64,000 nt of DNA. Source: Mycolicibacterium chlorophenolicum. GTDB lineage: Bacteria > Actinomycetota > Actinomycetes > Mycobacteriales > Mycobacteriaceae. The notes under the pieces are model-generated. The model worked only from the letters and a program-made list of their open reading frames with translations, had not been told where the DNA came from and ran no database searches. Every line of letters starts with the position of its first letter. The first letter of the stretch is position 1. The position numbers and the translations under genes are program-made. The stretch lies in NCBI RefSeq assembly GCF_001044235.1, contig NZ_JYNL01000064.1:113101-177100 (forward strand), in the 5' to 3' direction. Below are positions 1 to 8,027 of this stretch, one piece after another.

Positions 1-298
1 GTTCGACTACCGCGGCGAGGGGCTGGGCGGCGGCGGCACGGTGCGGCTGTACGTCGACGGCGCCGAGGTCGGCACCGGCGAGGTCGAGGCGACACTGGCG
101 ATGGTCTTCTCCGCCGACGACGGCTGCGACGTCGGACTCGATTCCGGGTCGGCGGTCTCCCCCGACTACCGCGCGGGCCAGACCGCGTTCACGGGGCGGG
201 TCAAGGGCGTGCAGCTCGCGATCGCCGAGGCCGCCGTCGCCGAGAACCACCACGTCTCGCCGGAGGAGGCGCTGCGGGTGGCGATGGCACGGCAATAG
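1..298 (+). CDS. Arylsulfatase, C-terminal fragment (5' end outside window)
   Basis: The reading frame is open from base 2 and stops at 296-298, giving 98 residues of a protein that starts before the window. The segment RLYVDGAEVGTGEVE, followed by a DVGLDSGS stretch and a closing FTGRVKGVQL strand, resembles the C-terminal domain of large mycobacterial type I arylsulfatases (AtsA/AtsD type), which hydrolyse sulfate esters. The catalytic formylglycine region is not in view, so activity cannot be judged. The assignment rests on family resemblance of the tail only. Confidence 0.65.
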   Translation, partial: FDYRGEGLGGGGTVRLYVDGAEVGTGEVEATLAMVFSADDGCDVGLDSGSAVSPDYRAGQTAFTGRVKGVQLAIAEAAVAENHHVSPEEALRVAMARQ

Positions 299-377
299 CG
301 GGTGGCAGTTCCCGGCGTCGACGCCGAGTTGCCGCCAAACGGGAATGGTGACGCCGGGCACAGTCTTGTAGCCGAGT

Positions 378-1250
378 ATGGACCTCGGAGTACACGTACC
401 GATCTTCGACATCGACGGCGGAACCACCGCGATCGCCCCTGAGCTGGCCCGCGTCGGCGCTGCCGCGGAGGAGGCCGGGGCGACCTGGCTGTCGTTCATG
501 GACCACTTCTTCCAGATCGAGCCCACCGGCCTGCCCGCCGAGGCACACATGCTGGAGGGCTACACGACCCTGGGCTTCCTCGCCGCACACACGTCGACGA
601 TCAGCCTGGGGCTGCTCGTCACCGGGGTGACCTACCGGCATCCGGGCCTGCTCGCCAAGATCGTGACGACGGTCGACGTGCTGTCGGGCGGGCGCGCCGT
701 CCTCGGCATCGGCGCCGCCTGGTTCGAACGGGAACACCAGGGACTCGGGGTCCCGTTCCCGCCGATCGCCGAGCGGTTCGAGCGCCTCGAGGAGGCTCTG
801 CAGATCTGCGACCAGATGTGGGACCCGCAGAACAACGGGGCGTACCAGGGCAGGCACTACCAGCTCGCGGAGACGCTGTGCTCACCCCAGCCGATCAACA
901 AGCCGAAGGTGATGATCGGTGGCGGCGGGGAGCGCAAGACGCTGCGCCTGGTCGCCCGCTATGGCGACGCGTGCAACCTGTTCGCCAGTTCACCCGACGA
1001 CGTGGCGCACAAGCTGGAGGTGCTGCGCCGGCACTGCGACGACGCCGGCCGCGACTACGGGTCGATCCGCAAGACCATCATGGCGAACAACCCGCGGCCG
1101 ACCCCGGAGACTCGCGACGAATTCGTGCGTGCGATGGCCGATTACGCGGCCCTCGGTGTGGACACCGTGATCGTGACGCCCACCGACGGCTCCCCGGCGG
1201 CGTGGATCGACGCCATGGCGCCGGCGGTGCGCCAGCTCGCCGACCTCTGA
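378..1250 (+). CDS. LLM-class F420-dependent oxidoreductase
   Basis: This 290-residue protein has the luciferase-like monooxygenase TIM-barrel pattern. It opens with a beta strand (DLGVHVPIFD), has the WLSFMDHFF segment, the central TYRHPGLLAKIVTTVDVLSGGR signature (split here only in description; it spans about residues 87-108) and a GIGAAWFEREH segment that binds coenzyme in F420-dependent members. Actinobacteria carry many paralogues, most with unknown substrates, and nothing nearby points to one. The ATG at 378 is the first good start after the upstream gene. It stands alone, with an inverted repeat just downstream. Confidence 0.8.
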   Translation: MDLGVHVPIFDIDGGTTAIAPELARVGAAAEEAGATWLSFMDHFFQIEPTGLPAEAHMLEGYTTLGFLAAHTSTISLGLLVTGVTYRHPGLLAKIVTTVDVLSGGRAVLGIGAAWFEREHQGLGVPFPPIAERFERLEEALQICDQMWDPQNNGAYQGRHYQLAETLCSPQPINKPKVMIGGGGERKTLRLVARYGDACNLFASSPDDVAHKLEVLRRHCDDAGRDYGSIRKTIMANNPRPTPETRDEFVRAMADYAALGVDTVIVTPTDGSPAAWIDAMAPAVRQLADL

Positions 1251-1260
1251 CCTGAGCCCC

Positions 1261-1320
1261 GCGAGCAGACGCAAACTCGCGCCATTTGGCCGAGATTCGC
1301 AGGACTTTGCGTCTGCTCGC
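1261..1320. repeat. 15-bp perfect inverted repeat, intergenic palindromic element
   Basis: Bases 1261-1275 (GCGAGCAGACGCAAA) are the exact reverse complement of 1306-1320, with a 30-base centre that itself contains GCGCCATTTGGC. The arms fill nearly all the space between two same-direction genes. I recall similar TTTGCGTCTGCTCGC-bounded intergenic repeats in fast-growing mycobacteria, but could not count copies. It could form a hairpin at the 3' end of the upstream mRNA. Confidence 0.75.
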
Positions 1321-1366
1321 GAGAGGTTCTTGACCTGAAGCATCGTTGAGGTTGCAGCCTGAAGGC

Positions 1367-2014
1367 ATGAAACAGGTATTGAGCGATCTCTACGAAACCC
1401 GCACCGACTCACCGTTTCCGGGGCTGACCACCCACGCCTACCTCTGGACGCCGGCGAACATCCTGTTCTACTCCCCGGCCAGCGAGGCGGATTTCGACGG
1501 ACTCGACCGCCTCGGCGGCGTCACCCACCACTACCTCAGCCATCGCGACGAGGCCGGGCCCATGCTCGCGCGCATCGCCGAGCGTTTCGAGTCCACCCTG
1601 CACGCCCCTGCTGGGGATCTCGCCGACATCACCAGACACGCCCATGTCGACGTACCGGTGACGGGACGCTACACCGACACCAACGGCGTCGAGATCATCC
1701 CGACCCCGGGCCATTCCCCGGGCAGCGTCTGCTACCTGGTGCCCGGCGCCGAGGGCCGCTACCTGTTCACCGGCGACACTCTGGTGCGCACCGAACAGGG
1801 CGGGTGGTGGGCCGGCTACATCGACAGCTTCCACACGTCCAGCGATGCGGAGAAGATCGCCGAGAGCCTGCGGACACTCGCCGAGCTCTCCCCGGATGTG
1901 TTGATCTCCAGCGCTTTTCAGGGTGACTCCGCGGTGCACCGCATCGAACCGGCACACTGGCGAGGTCACATCGCGCACGCGATCGCGGGCCTTCCTACTG
2001 CTGCGCGAACATAG
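1367..2014 (+). CDS. Metallo-beta-lactamase-fold protein with altered metal motif
   Basis: This 215-residue protein shows the MBL fold order: an early THHYLSHRDEAGP segment where HxHxDH is expected, then GHSPGSVCYLV, then FTGDTLV. The first motif is not canonical (HRDE rather than HxDH), as in a subset of MBL-like proteins, so hydrolase activity is uncertain. I chose the ATG at 1367, which follows GAAGG, over a TTG 21 bases upstream. The 3' end overlaps the convergent reactivase gene by 20 bases. Substrate unknown. Confidence 0.7.
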   Translation: MKQVLSDLYETRTDSPFPGLTTHAYLWTPANILFYSPASEADFDGLDRLGGVTHHYLSHRDEAGPMLARIAERFESTLHAPAGDLADITRHAHVDVPVTGRYTDTNGVEIIPTPGHSPGSVCYLVPGAEGRYLFTGDTLVRTEQGGWWAGYIDSFHTSSDAEKIAESLRTLAELSPDVLISSAFQGDSAVHRIEPAHWRGHIAHAIAGLPTAART

Positions 2015-3695
2015 CGACCAGCCCGCGCGCCACCGCGAACCGCGGCCCGTGCACGCCGTCGATGTCGGCGCGCCCGACCACCACCCGTAGCGGCCGCAGC
2101 GCCTCGGAGACCGTGCGCATCAACTCGTCGTCCAGCGCGCCACCGCCGGCCAGCACCAACGCATCCGGCGGATCGTCGAACGCGGTCAGGCACCGCGCGA
2201 TGTTCGCCGCGACGGTCTCCTGCTTGATCGCCAACCGCAGGCTGCGCCACTCCTCGGCGGCGAGCCTGTTCGAGAACGGCACCAGGCCCGCACTGCCGCG
2301 CGTGCACAGTCGGCCGATCGCGTCCGACGCCGCCGGCGAGTTCAGGAACACCCGCCGCCCGTCCTCCTCGTGCGCGACGTGCGGGCCCTCCACCCGCACC
2401 GCCGGTGTGCGTTTCACCGTCTCGGCCAGCGCCTGGGGGATGCCGAGCACGCGGGCGATCGCGACGGTGATCGACTCCCCCGCCCCTGCCGCGACGACGG
2501 TCTTCTCGTCGCCGATGAGATCGACGGTGCCGCCGCCGATATCGCACACCATCGATCCGGGCGGGAAGCCCGGCGTGGTGCGGGCACCCCACGCCGCGGC
2601 CAGCGGTTCCGAACTCAGCGTGCGGGCCGGCCGCCCCGTCAACTCGCTCAGCGTGTCCGCCGCGTCGGCAGCCTCCTCGGCGGCCAGCAACGCGACGACG
2701 GTGCCCTGCGCGTCCGCGACGCCGCGCCGCAGCCACGCGCCGCTGTCGATGGCCGCCAGGTTCGTGAAGAACGCGTCGTGCACGGCCAGGCCCTGCGCCG
2801 CGGTCGGAACCGACTGCAGCCGAACGTGTTCGACGATGCCGGGCGCCGAGCGGCGCAGCACCGCGTGCGCCTGGGCGGGCGTGTACCGCACCGTCCGGCC
2901 GTCGGCGCGGATGTCGACGTGATCGCCGTCGGCATCGGGCGGGGCGGACGCGTCGGTGCGGGGCGTCACCGCGATGGCCGCCGAATCGGCCAGTTCCCGA
3001 CAGAAGTCGGCGACCTCGTGCAGGCTCTCGACAGGCAGGCCCAGCGCCGCGGACAGCGCGATCGGATCGGCCATCGCCCGGTACGCGCGGCCCTCCTCGA
3101 CCACTTCCACCGCGATCAGCGCACCCGGCGCCAGACCCTCGACGTCGGCCTCGTCGACCACCGGCACGTCGATCGGAATCCGGTTGCGGATCAACACCGC
3201 ATCGTCCTGCGCCGCGACCACGCCGACGATCCGCCAACCCCGGTCGACCGCCGCGCCGATCTCCCGGGCCGCCACCTCGAAGTCGGTGACCGCGTCGACG
3301 GACACGACCACGGGCTCCCCGGTCGCAGAGGCCGCCAGATCGGTCAGACGCACGTGGCGCCCGACCCCGTGACCGGCACCGGCCGGCGTGCTCGCATCCG
3401 GGCGGCGCAGGCTGCGCACCGGGGACGACGGAGAGTAGGCCGGCGGAATCGGCGCGGTCGCGGTGTCCACGGGCCGCAGCGCCGACAACAACAACTCGTC
3501 GGCGCGCAGGCCGGCGTCGACCTCGATCCTGTGCAGCAGAGCGGCCGCGCCGTGCAGCGACTCCGGGCTGCCCTTACGGCCCCGGGTGGGCGCCTGCCCG
3601 TGCGCGACGGTGCTGACGCCGCCGCCGTCCACCCGCGCCAGCAGGATCTCGGTGGTGTGGTTGCCGACGTCGATGCCGGCGACCGTGCGGATCAA
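1995..3695 (-). CDS. ddrA: Diol dehydratase reactivase, large ATPase subunit (DdrA/PduG-like)
   Basis: The 566-residue protein starts with an actin/Hsp70-type phosphate loop (GIDVGNHTTEILLA) and has a second one, DIGGGTVDLIGDEKT, in its C-terminal half. This is the layout of the large subunit of diol/glycerol dehydratase reactivating factors, which use ATP to exchange damaged cobalamin from the dehydratase. It is somewhat shorter than the roughly 610-residue Klebsiella DdrA. The TTG start overlaps the TGA of the small dehydratase subunit (TTGA), so the two are probably translationally coupled. No gene for the usual small reactivase subunit (DdrB/PduH) is seen beside it. Confidence 0.9.
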   Translation of the reverse strand: MIRTVAGIDVGNHTTEILLARVDGGGVSTVAHGQAPTRGRKGSPESLHGAAALLHRIEVDAGLRADELLLSALRPVDTATAPIPPAYSPSSPVRSLRRPDASTPAGAGHGVGRHVRLTDLAASATGEPVVVSVDAVTDFEVAAREIGAAVDRGWRIVGVVAAQDDAVLIRNRIPIDVPVVDEADVEGLAPGALIAVEVVEEGRAYRAMADPIALSAALGLPVESLHEVADFCRELADSAAIAVTPRTDASAPPDADGDHVDIRADGRTVRYTPAQAHAVLRRSAPGIVEHVRLQSVPTAAQGLAVHDAFFTNLAAIDSGAWLRRGVADAQGTVVALLAAEEAADAADTLSELTGRPARTLSSEPLAAAWGARTTPGFPPGSMVCDIGGGTVDLIGDEKTVVAAGAGESITVAIARVLGIPQALAETVKRTPAVRVEGPHVAHEEDGRRVFLNSPAASDAIGRLCTRGSAGLVPFSNRLAAEEWRSLRLAIKQETVAANIARCLTAFDDPPDALVLAGGGALDDELMRTVSEALRPLRVVVGRADIDGVHGPRFAVARGLVAMFAQQ

Positions 3696-4033
3696 CGCAG
3701 CAGGCCGCGGCGGGCGTAGGCGGCGGCGGCCTGCTCCACCAGGGCCGCGCAGCGCGGTGCACCGCGGTCGATCAGCGAGGTGCGCAGCACCTCGAGCTCG
3801 GCGGCGGTCGACCGGTGGGGACGCAGCGCCTCGTAGAGCGCCATCACCTCTTCGTCGTCGATCGTCGCGAGTTCGGCTGCGCGCCGGAAGTTCTCGGCGA
3901 GCTGCGGGTTGCCGCCCCGTTCAGCGACGGCGGCCTGCCGATCCAGCGCGGCCGGGTCCATCCGCAGATCCGCCAGCCCCAGCTTGCCGTCGACGGCGTT
4001 GTCCACGGTGATGTCCACTGTGATGTCGGTCAT
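3692..4033 (-). CDS. pduE: Diol dehydratase small subunit (PduE-like), lacking the N-terminal extension
   Basis: This 113-residue protein matches the core of PduE/DhaB small subunits: LADLRMDPAALDRQAAVAE, NFRRAAELATIDDEEVM and YEALRPHRSTAAELE. Enterobacterial PduE is about 170 residues because it carries an N-terminal extension with a targeting-like helix; here that part is missing and the core begins after about 16 residues. It forms the dehydratase complex with the upstream fused large/medium chain. Its ATG overlaps the upstream TGA (ATGA) and its TGA overlaps the reactivase start. Confidence 0.9.
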   Translation of the reverse strand: MTDITVDITVDNAVDGKLGLADLRMDPAALDRQAAVAERGGNPQLAENFRRAAELATIDDEEVMALYEALRPHRSTAAELEVLRTSLIDRGAPRCAALVEQAAAAYARRGLLR

Positions 4034-6270
4034 GGCAGTTCCACCTTCACCGTCACCGGGGCTTCACCGGGTTCGCACGCCGCCCGTTCCAAGGCCACCA
4101 GCGCGACGGCGCGGGCGTGGTACCGGGCGGAGATCGACTCGTCGGTGCCTCCGGTGAAGATCGGCACCGGGGCCATCCCCTTGGCGTGCCGGGCCGCGTT
4201 CTTGCCCAGCTCGCGATACTGCGCGGCGGTGAGCAGCGGCGCCACGCTGAACAACTCGAGGTTCGCCAGCGGGGCCAGGTCACGGCGGTGGATCAGCGCG
4301 GTGCCCTTGCCCTGCAGCCCGATTCCGATGCCCGAGCCGGACAGCCGCGCGGCGGTCAGCCCGATCATGCCGACATCGATCGTGGAGCGCACCCGCACCG
4401 TGCGCGCGACACAGCCCTCCTCCTCCAGGCCCGCCGAGATCTGCCGCAGCACCTCGCCGATGGTCAGCCCGCACAGGCTCAGCCACACGCTGCGGCCCCA
4501 GGCCGGCGACAGCCCGATGCACACCTCGCGGGGATCGCTTCCCTGCCGGGCCGGTTCGACGTCGGTCACGACGAGATGACCGCGGTGCTCCTCCTGGTCG
4601 GCGGTCAGCTCGGCGCTGCTGCGCGCCTGCCGGATCCCGTCGATCTCGGTTCGCCGGGCGTCGGTCAGCGCGTAACCCGTTGCCGGACCGCTGTAGTCGT
4701 TGGGGTCGGTGAGCTTGGACAGCACCTGGAACTGCTCGTCGAAGATGGCCGAGGTCTGCAACTGGTCACCCTTGAGCCGTTCCCGGGTCAGGGTGGTGAT
4801 CGCCTCGGCCTCGTCGGTGAAGCCGGTGCGGTGCAGCGAGGCGATGACGTCGAACACCGTCAACTGCTTGGCCTCGATGGACGCCGCGGCCTCGGTCACC
4901 ATCTTGGGGTGGCCCGGAGGCAGGTCGCGGGAACCGTTGGCCGCCACCACCTGCTCCACTCGCGCGTCGTCGTAGTCGGCCAGGCCGAGGTCGCGGTACA
5001 CCGCCTGAACCGCCTTGGCGGCGCGGCGGCGCACCGCCTCGAGATGGTCCGGGGAGACGGTGCGCAGGCCGCCGTCGGCGCCCCAGTCGCGCTGCAGGAC
5101 CAGGAAGTCGTCCATGTCGTCGGAGTTGAAGTTCGACAGCGCGAAGGCGTTGTCGTAGCGCGGGATCGACCCGAAGCCCGAGAAGATGAAGTCGGCACCG
5201 GCCAGCAGCACGGGCAGGGTGTGGGCGCTGCGGCGGATGTCCGATTCGGAGATCAGGTTGTCGTTGCCCGCGCACGACTCCAGGTCGCGCATCATCACCA
5301 TCAGGTTCTCGGCGAGCAGTTCCTTCATGCCTTCGGGCACCGACGCGACCACACCGACGCCGTCGATGCCGCCGTTCTGCACCCCCTGCGATCCGAGCGC
5401 CCGGGCCAGCGACACACACCGCGACTCCAGATACAGGATCGAGCACTGCTCCGCGGCGCCCATCAACACCTCGGCCCCGCCGCCGCTGGTGACCCGCATC
5501 TTCAGTCCCCGTGACGCGTACGCCGAGGTGAGAATCGCCTTGCTGAACGGGGTGTCGTCGCCGTCGACGAACACCTGCTCGGTGCCGTAGATCGAGATGG
5601 TCTCGGCGTAGCTGGTCAGCCCGCGCAGACCCAGGCGCAACTCCAGGGCCTCCTCGATCGAGCACTGCGCCATCGCGCCCGGGGTGCCGACCTGCGAGCC
5701 GATCAGCAGTGCGACCGCGTTCGACGGGGCGTCGCCGAGGACCGGCACCGTCGTCTCGACCTCGCGGAACCCGTAGGCGACGGCGCTGGCCGCGTCGGCG
5801 GCGATCAGCAGCGGGTCGTCGAGCTGGTTGGTGACGTGGGCCTGGTTGCTCGGGGTCCGGCGGGCGCGCATCTTGGCCATCGCCATCTGCATCTCGACCG
5901 GCGACATCAGGGCGATCACCCGGGCCAGCTTGGCGGGGGTGGTGCCGCCGATCAGCCGCACCACCTCCGCCCGCGGGACGTTGATGTCGACCGCCATCCG
6001 TGCCAGCGTCACGTCGTCGAGGGCCATCGCCTCCTCGGCGACCGCGAGATCGATGCCGTAGCGGGCGATGAACTCGTCGATCACGTCGAACTCGCCGGCG
6101 CCTTTGCCGTCGAGCTCGACGACCTCGCCCCCGCGCGTCACCAGCGAGGGCAAGGGGTCCTGGGGGCTGCTCATCGCGACCAGACCGAGCCGGGCGTCCG
6201 GGACGCTGAACCCGTCGAGGTTGACCGGCTTCGAGTTCAGTACCCGGAATCGGCCCAGCTCGTCTGCCAC
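4030..6270 (-). CDS. pduCD: Adenosylcobalamin-dependent diol dehydratase, fused large and medium subunits
   Basis: The 746-residue chain joins a PduC-like large subunit (about residues 1-540; ARRTPSNQAHVTN, CYAETIS-type SYAETISIYGTEQVF, SYASRGLKMR, DPNDYSGPATGY) to a PduD-like medium subunit (about 560-746; RLSGSGIGIGLQGKGTALIH, PLANLELF, YRELGKNAARHAKG). The enzyme converts 1,2-propanediol to propionaldehyde, or glycerol to 3-hydroxypropionaldehyde, by a B12 radical mechanism. I chose the GTG at 6270, preceded by AGGAGG five bases away; codons upstream lie in the permease gene. The linker has no amphipathic helix like the PduD encapsulation peptide. Such fusions are known in actinobacteria. 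Substrate is inferred from family and context. Confidence 0.93.
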   Translation of the reverse strand: MADELGRFRVLNSKPVNLDGFSVPDARLGLVAMSSPQDPLPSLVTRGGEVVELDGKGAGEFDVIDEFIARYGIDLAVAEEAMALDDVTLARMAVDINVPRAEVVRLIGGTTPAKLARVIALMSPVEMQMAMAKMRARRTPSNQAHVTNQLDDPLLIAADAASAVAYGFREVETTVPVLGDAPSNAVALLIGSQVGTPGAMAQCSIEEALELRLGLRGLTSYAETISIYGTEQVFVDGDDTPFSKAILTSAYASRGLKMRVTSGGGAEVLMGAAEQCSILYLESRCVSLARALGSQGVQNGGIDGVGVVASVPEGMKELLAENLMVMMRDLESCAGNDNLISESDIRRSAHTLPVLLAGADFIFSGFGSIPRYDNAFALSNFNSDDMDDFLVLQRDWGADGGLRTVSPDHLEAVRRRAAKAVQAVYRDLGLADYDDARVEQVVAANGSRDLPPGHPKMVTEAAASIEAKQLTVFDVIASLHRTGFTDEAEAITTLTRERLKGDQLQTSAIFDEQFQVLSKLTDPNDYSGPATGYALTDARRTEIDGIRQARSSAELTADQEEHRGHLVVTDVEPARQGSDPREVCIGLSPAWGRSVWLSLCGLTIGEVLRQISAGLEEEGCVARTVRVRSTIDVGMIGLTAARLSGSGIGIGLQGKGTALIHRRDLAPLANLELFSVAPLLTAAQYRELGKNAARHAKGMAPVPIFTGGTDESISARYHARAVALVALERAACEPGEAPVTVKVELP

Positions 6271-6293
6271 GAAGGCCTCCTGTTCGCGGACTG

Positions 6294-7832
6294 TCAGTCC
6301 CGTACTTCGTTGTCCTCGTACACGATCCGGCCGATCAGCTCGTACCGGCCCGGGTCCCTGAACTTGAAGTACAGCGCCATGGCCGCCCCGAGCGCGAACA
6401 GTCCGACCACGATCCATGGTGTCAGCTTGAACAGCAACGTGCCGGATGCGGCGCCGGCCGCCGCGTCTTTGTGTTCCCACAGCAGGTACACGACGTAGAG
6501 CATGCCGATCCCGCCGATCAGCGGAGCCAGGAACGTCTTGAACCAGTGCGCGCTGGAGGGGTGGTTCTTGTGGAAGTGGAAGTACGCGACGACGGAGAAG
6601 GCGCACAGCGCCTGCACGATCAGGATCGCCATCGTGCCCAGGATCGCGAGCAGTGTGTACATGTGGATGTAGGGGTCCATGCCGGCGACGAAGAACGCCA
6701 GGATCAGCACCAGCGTGATCCCCGTCTGCACGAACGACGCGATGTGCGGCGATCCGTGGTGCTTGTGGGTGGCGCCCAGCGTCTTCTGCAGGCCTTCGTG
6801 CAGCCCTTCACGGCCCATGGCGTACAGGTAGCGCGACGCGCAGTTGTGGAACGCCATGCCGCACGCGAACGATCCGGTCACCAGCAGGATGTTGAACAGC
6901 GTGATGGCCCACTCGCCGTAGGTGCTGCGCACCGGGCCGAAGAAGATCTCGGAGCTGGTGTCGGCACTCTGCGCGAGCTCGATCGACTTCTGCGGGCCGG
7001 TGCCGGCGATCGCCATCCAGGACACGAAGATGTAGAAGATGCCGACGCCGAGCACCGCGATCATGGTGGCGCGCGGGATGATCTTCTTCGGGTCCTTGGA
7101 CTCCTCGCCGTACATCGCGGTCGACTCGAAGCCCACCCACGACCAGAACGCGAAGAACAGGCCGAGTCCGGCACTGGCGCCCGCGATGGCGGCGGGCTGG
7201 AAGGCGCCGACCGGGTTGAGGATCTGCCCGACCGCGAAACCGTCGGGGCCGCCGCCCTTCACGGCGACGGCGAGCGCACCGAGGGAGAGCATGACGATCT
7301 CGGTGATCAGGAAGACGCCGAGCACCTTCGCGGTCAGGTTGACGTCGAAGTAGGTCAGGATGCAGTTCAACGCGAGCATCAGCAGGGCCGGGATCAGCCA
7401 GTGGACGTGGATGCCGAACTGACTGTCGAACAGGTTCTGGAAGAAGAACGCGAAGATGCCGATCAGCGAGCCCTCGAACACGATGTAGGCCATCGTGATG
7501 ATCAGCCCGCTGGCCATCCCGATGACGCGGCCCAGGCCGTGCGAGATGTAGCCGTAGAACGCGCCGGTGGAGGTGATGTGCTTGGCCATCGTCGCGTAAC
7601 CGATCGCGAACAGGCCCAGCACGATCGTGGCGACCAGATAGCCGGCCGGTGCGTGCGCACCGTTGCCGAAACCGACGGCGATCGGCACGTTGCCGACCAT
7701 CGCGGTGATCGGCGCGGCGGTCGCCACGGCCATGAAGATCACCCCGAACGTGCCGACGGCGTTGCGCTTGAGCCGTTGCACGGAGTCGGTGGTGGTCGGG
7801 CGCGGGGCCACGGTTGCGGAGTCTTCTGTCAT
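6294..7832 (-). CDS. APC-superfamily amino acid/amine permease
   Basis: The 512-residue integral membrane protein has about 12 hydrophobic segments and an APC-type first helix region (GVIFMAVATAAPITAMVGN). It probably imports the amino compound used by the microcompartment, since RMM loci usually carry such a permease. It is the first gene of the leftward operon and lies 23 bases upstream of the diol dehydratase, so uptake of an amine and diol dehydration would be co-transcribed. The ATG at 7832 is preceded by GGAAGGTG. Its promoter must lie in the shared region before 8028. Confidence 0.88.
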   Translation of the reverse strand: MTEDSATVAPRPTTTDSVQRLKRNAVGTFGVIFMAVATAAPITAMVGNVPIAVGFGNGAHAPAGYLVATIVLGLFAIGYATMAKHITSTGAFYGYISHGLGRVIGMASGLIITMAYIVFEGSLIGIFAFFFQNLFDSQFGIHVHWLIPALLMLALNCILTYFDVNLTAKVLGVFLITEIVMLSLGALAVAVKGGGPDGFAVGQILNPVGAFQPAAIAGASAGLGLFFAFWSWVGFESTAMYGEESKDPKKIIPRATMIAVLGVGIFYIFVSWMAIAGTGPQKSIELAQSADTSSEIFFGPVRSTYGEWAITLFNILLVTGSFACGMAFHNCASRYLYAMGREGLHEGLQKTLGATHKHHGSPHIASFVQTGITLVLILAFFVAGMDPYIHMYTLLAILGTMAILIVQALCAFSVVAYFHFHKNHPSSAHWFKTFLAPLIGGIGMLYVVYLLWEHKDAAAGAASGTLLFKLTPWIVVGLFALGAAMALYFKFRDPGRYELIGRIVYEDNEVRD

Positions 7833-7882
7833 TGACGAACACCTTCCGGATGAAGGAGGACCAGCTCACGGAGGCCGGTCAC

Positions 7883-7898
7883 TGTGGTATAGACCACA
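7883..7898. promoter_or_regulatory. Palindrome TGTGGTATAGACCACA, candidate GntR/HutC operator
   Basis: Six-base arms TGTGGT and ACCACA flank ATAG. The core GTATAGAC fits the published GTnTAnAC pattern of HutC-subfamily GntR regulators, and the GntR gene downstream has a UTRA-type effector domain. It sits nearest the permease/diol dehydratase start, so it may control the leftward operon. Function is inferred. Confidence 0.45.
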
Positions 7899-7918
7899 AT
7901 GGGTAAACCTCAGCCATA

Positions 7919-7931
7919 TTGGCACTACCAA
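7919..7931. promoter_or_regulatory. Candidate operator TTGGCACTACCAA in the divergent promoter region
   Basis: The inverted half-sites TTGG and CCAA with the core nTGGYNNTACCnn match the sites at 7971-7983 and at 15006-15018. The flanking A and T extend the arms to ATTGG/CCAAT. It lies between the permease and aminotransferase genes. A second small inverted repeat, GGTCT/AGACC, follows at 7934-7948. Confidence 0.45.
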
Positions 7932-7961
7932 TAGGTCTGCGCAAGACCCAATTGGTCGCTG

Positions 7962-7990
7962 TTGACATAAATGGTCCTACCGTTTAGCTT
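7962..7990 (+). promoter_or_regulatory. Candidate promoter of the microcompartment operon with operator in the spacer
   Basis: TTGACA at 7962-7967 and TAGCTT at 7985-7990 are separated by 17 bases, a good housekeeping-type promoter. The spacer holds ATGGTCCTACCGT (7971-7983), which shares nTGGYNNTACCnn with the other two candidate sites. A bound regulator would block polymerase. The aminotransferase GTG at 8028 lies about 30 bases after the predicted start of transcription. Confidence 0.5.
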
Positions 7991-8027
7991 TTGGTCACAC
8001 CCGGCCGAGCTCACGACAGGGAGTCCC

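Noticed and set aside
6271..6606. Longer start for the diol dehydratase
   Set aside because: The upstream codons overlap the permease in another frame and look like a shadow; AGGAGG before GTG 6270 sets the start.
6471..7835. A long plus-strand frame across the permease
   Set aside because: It is a shadow of the APC permease gene; its product is a low-complexity Asp/Arg/Gln-rich sequence.
7833..8027. Cobalamin riboswitch before the B12-dependent dehydratase operon
   Set aside because: I looked for a B12-box and its stem pattern on both strands and found neither; the region is short and filled by operator-like palindromes.
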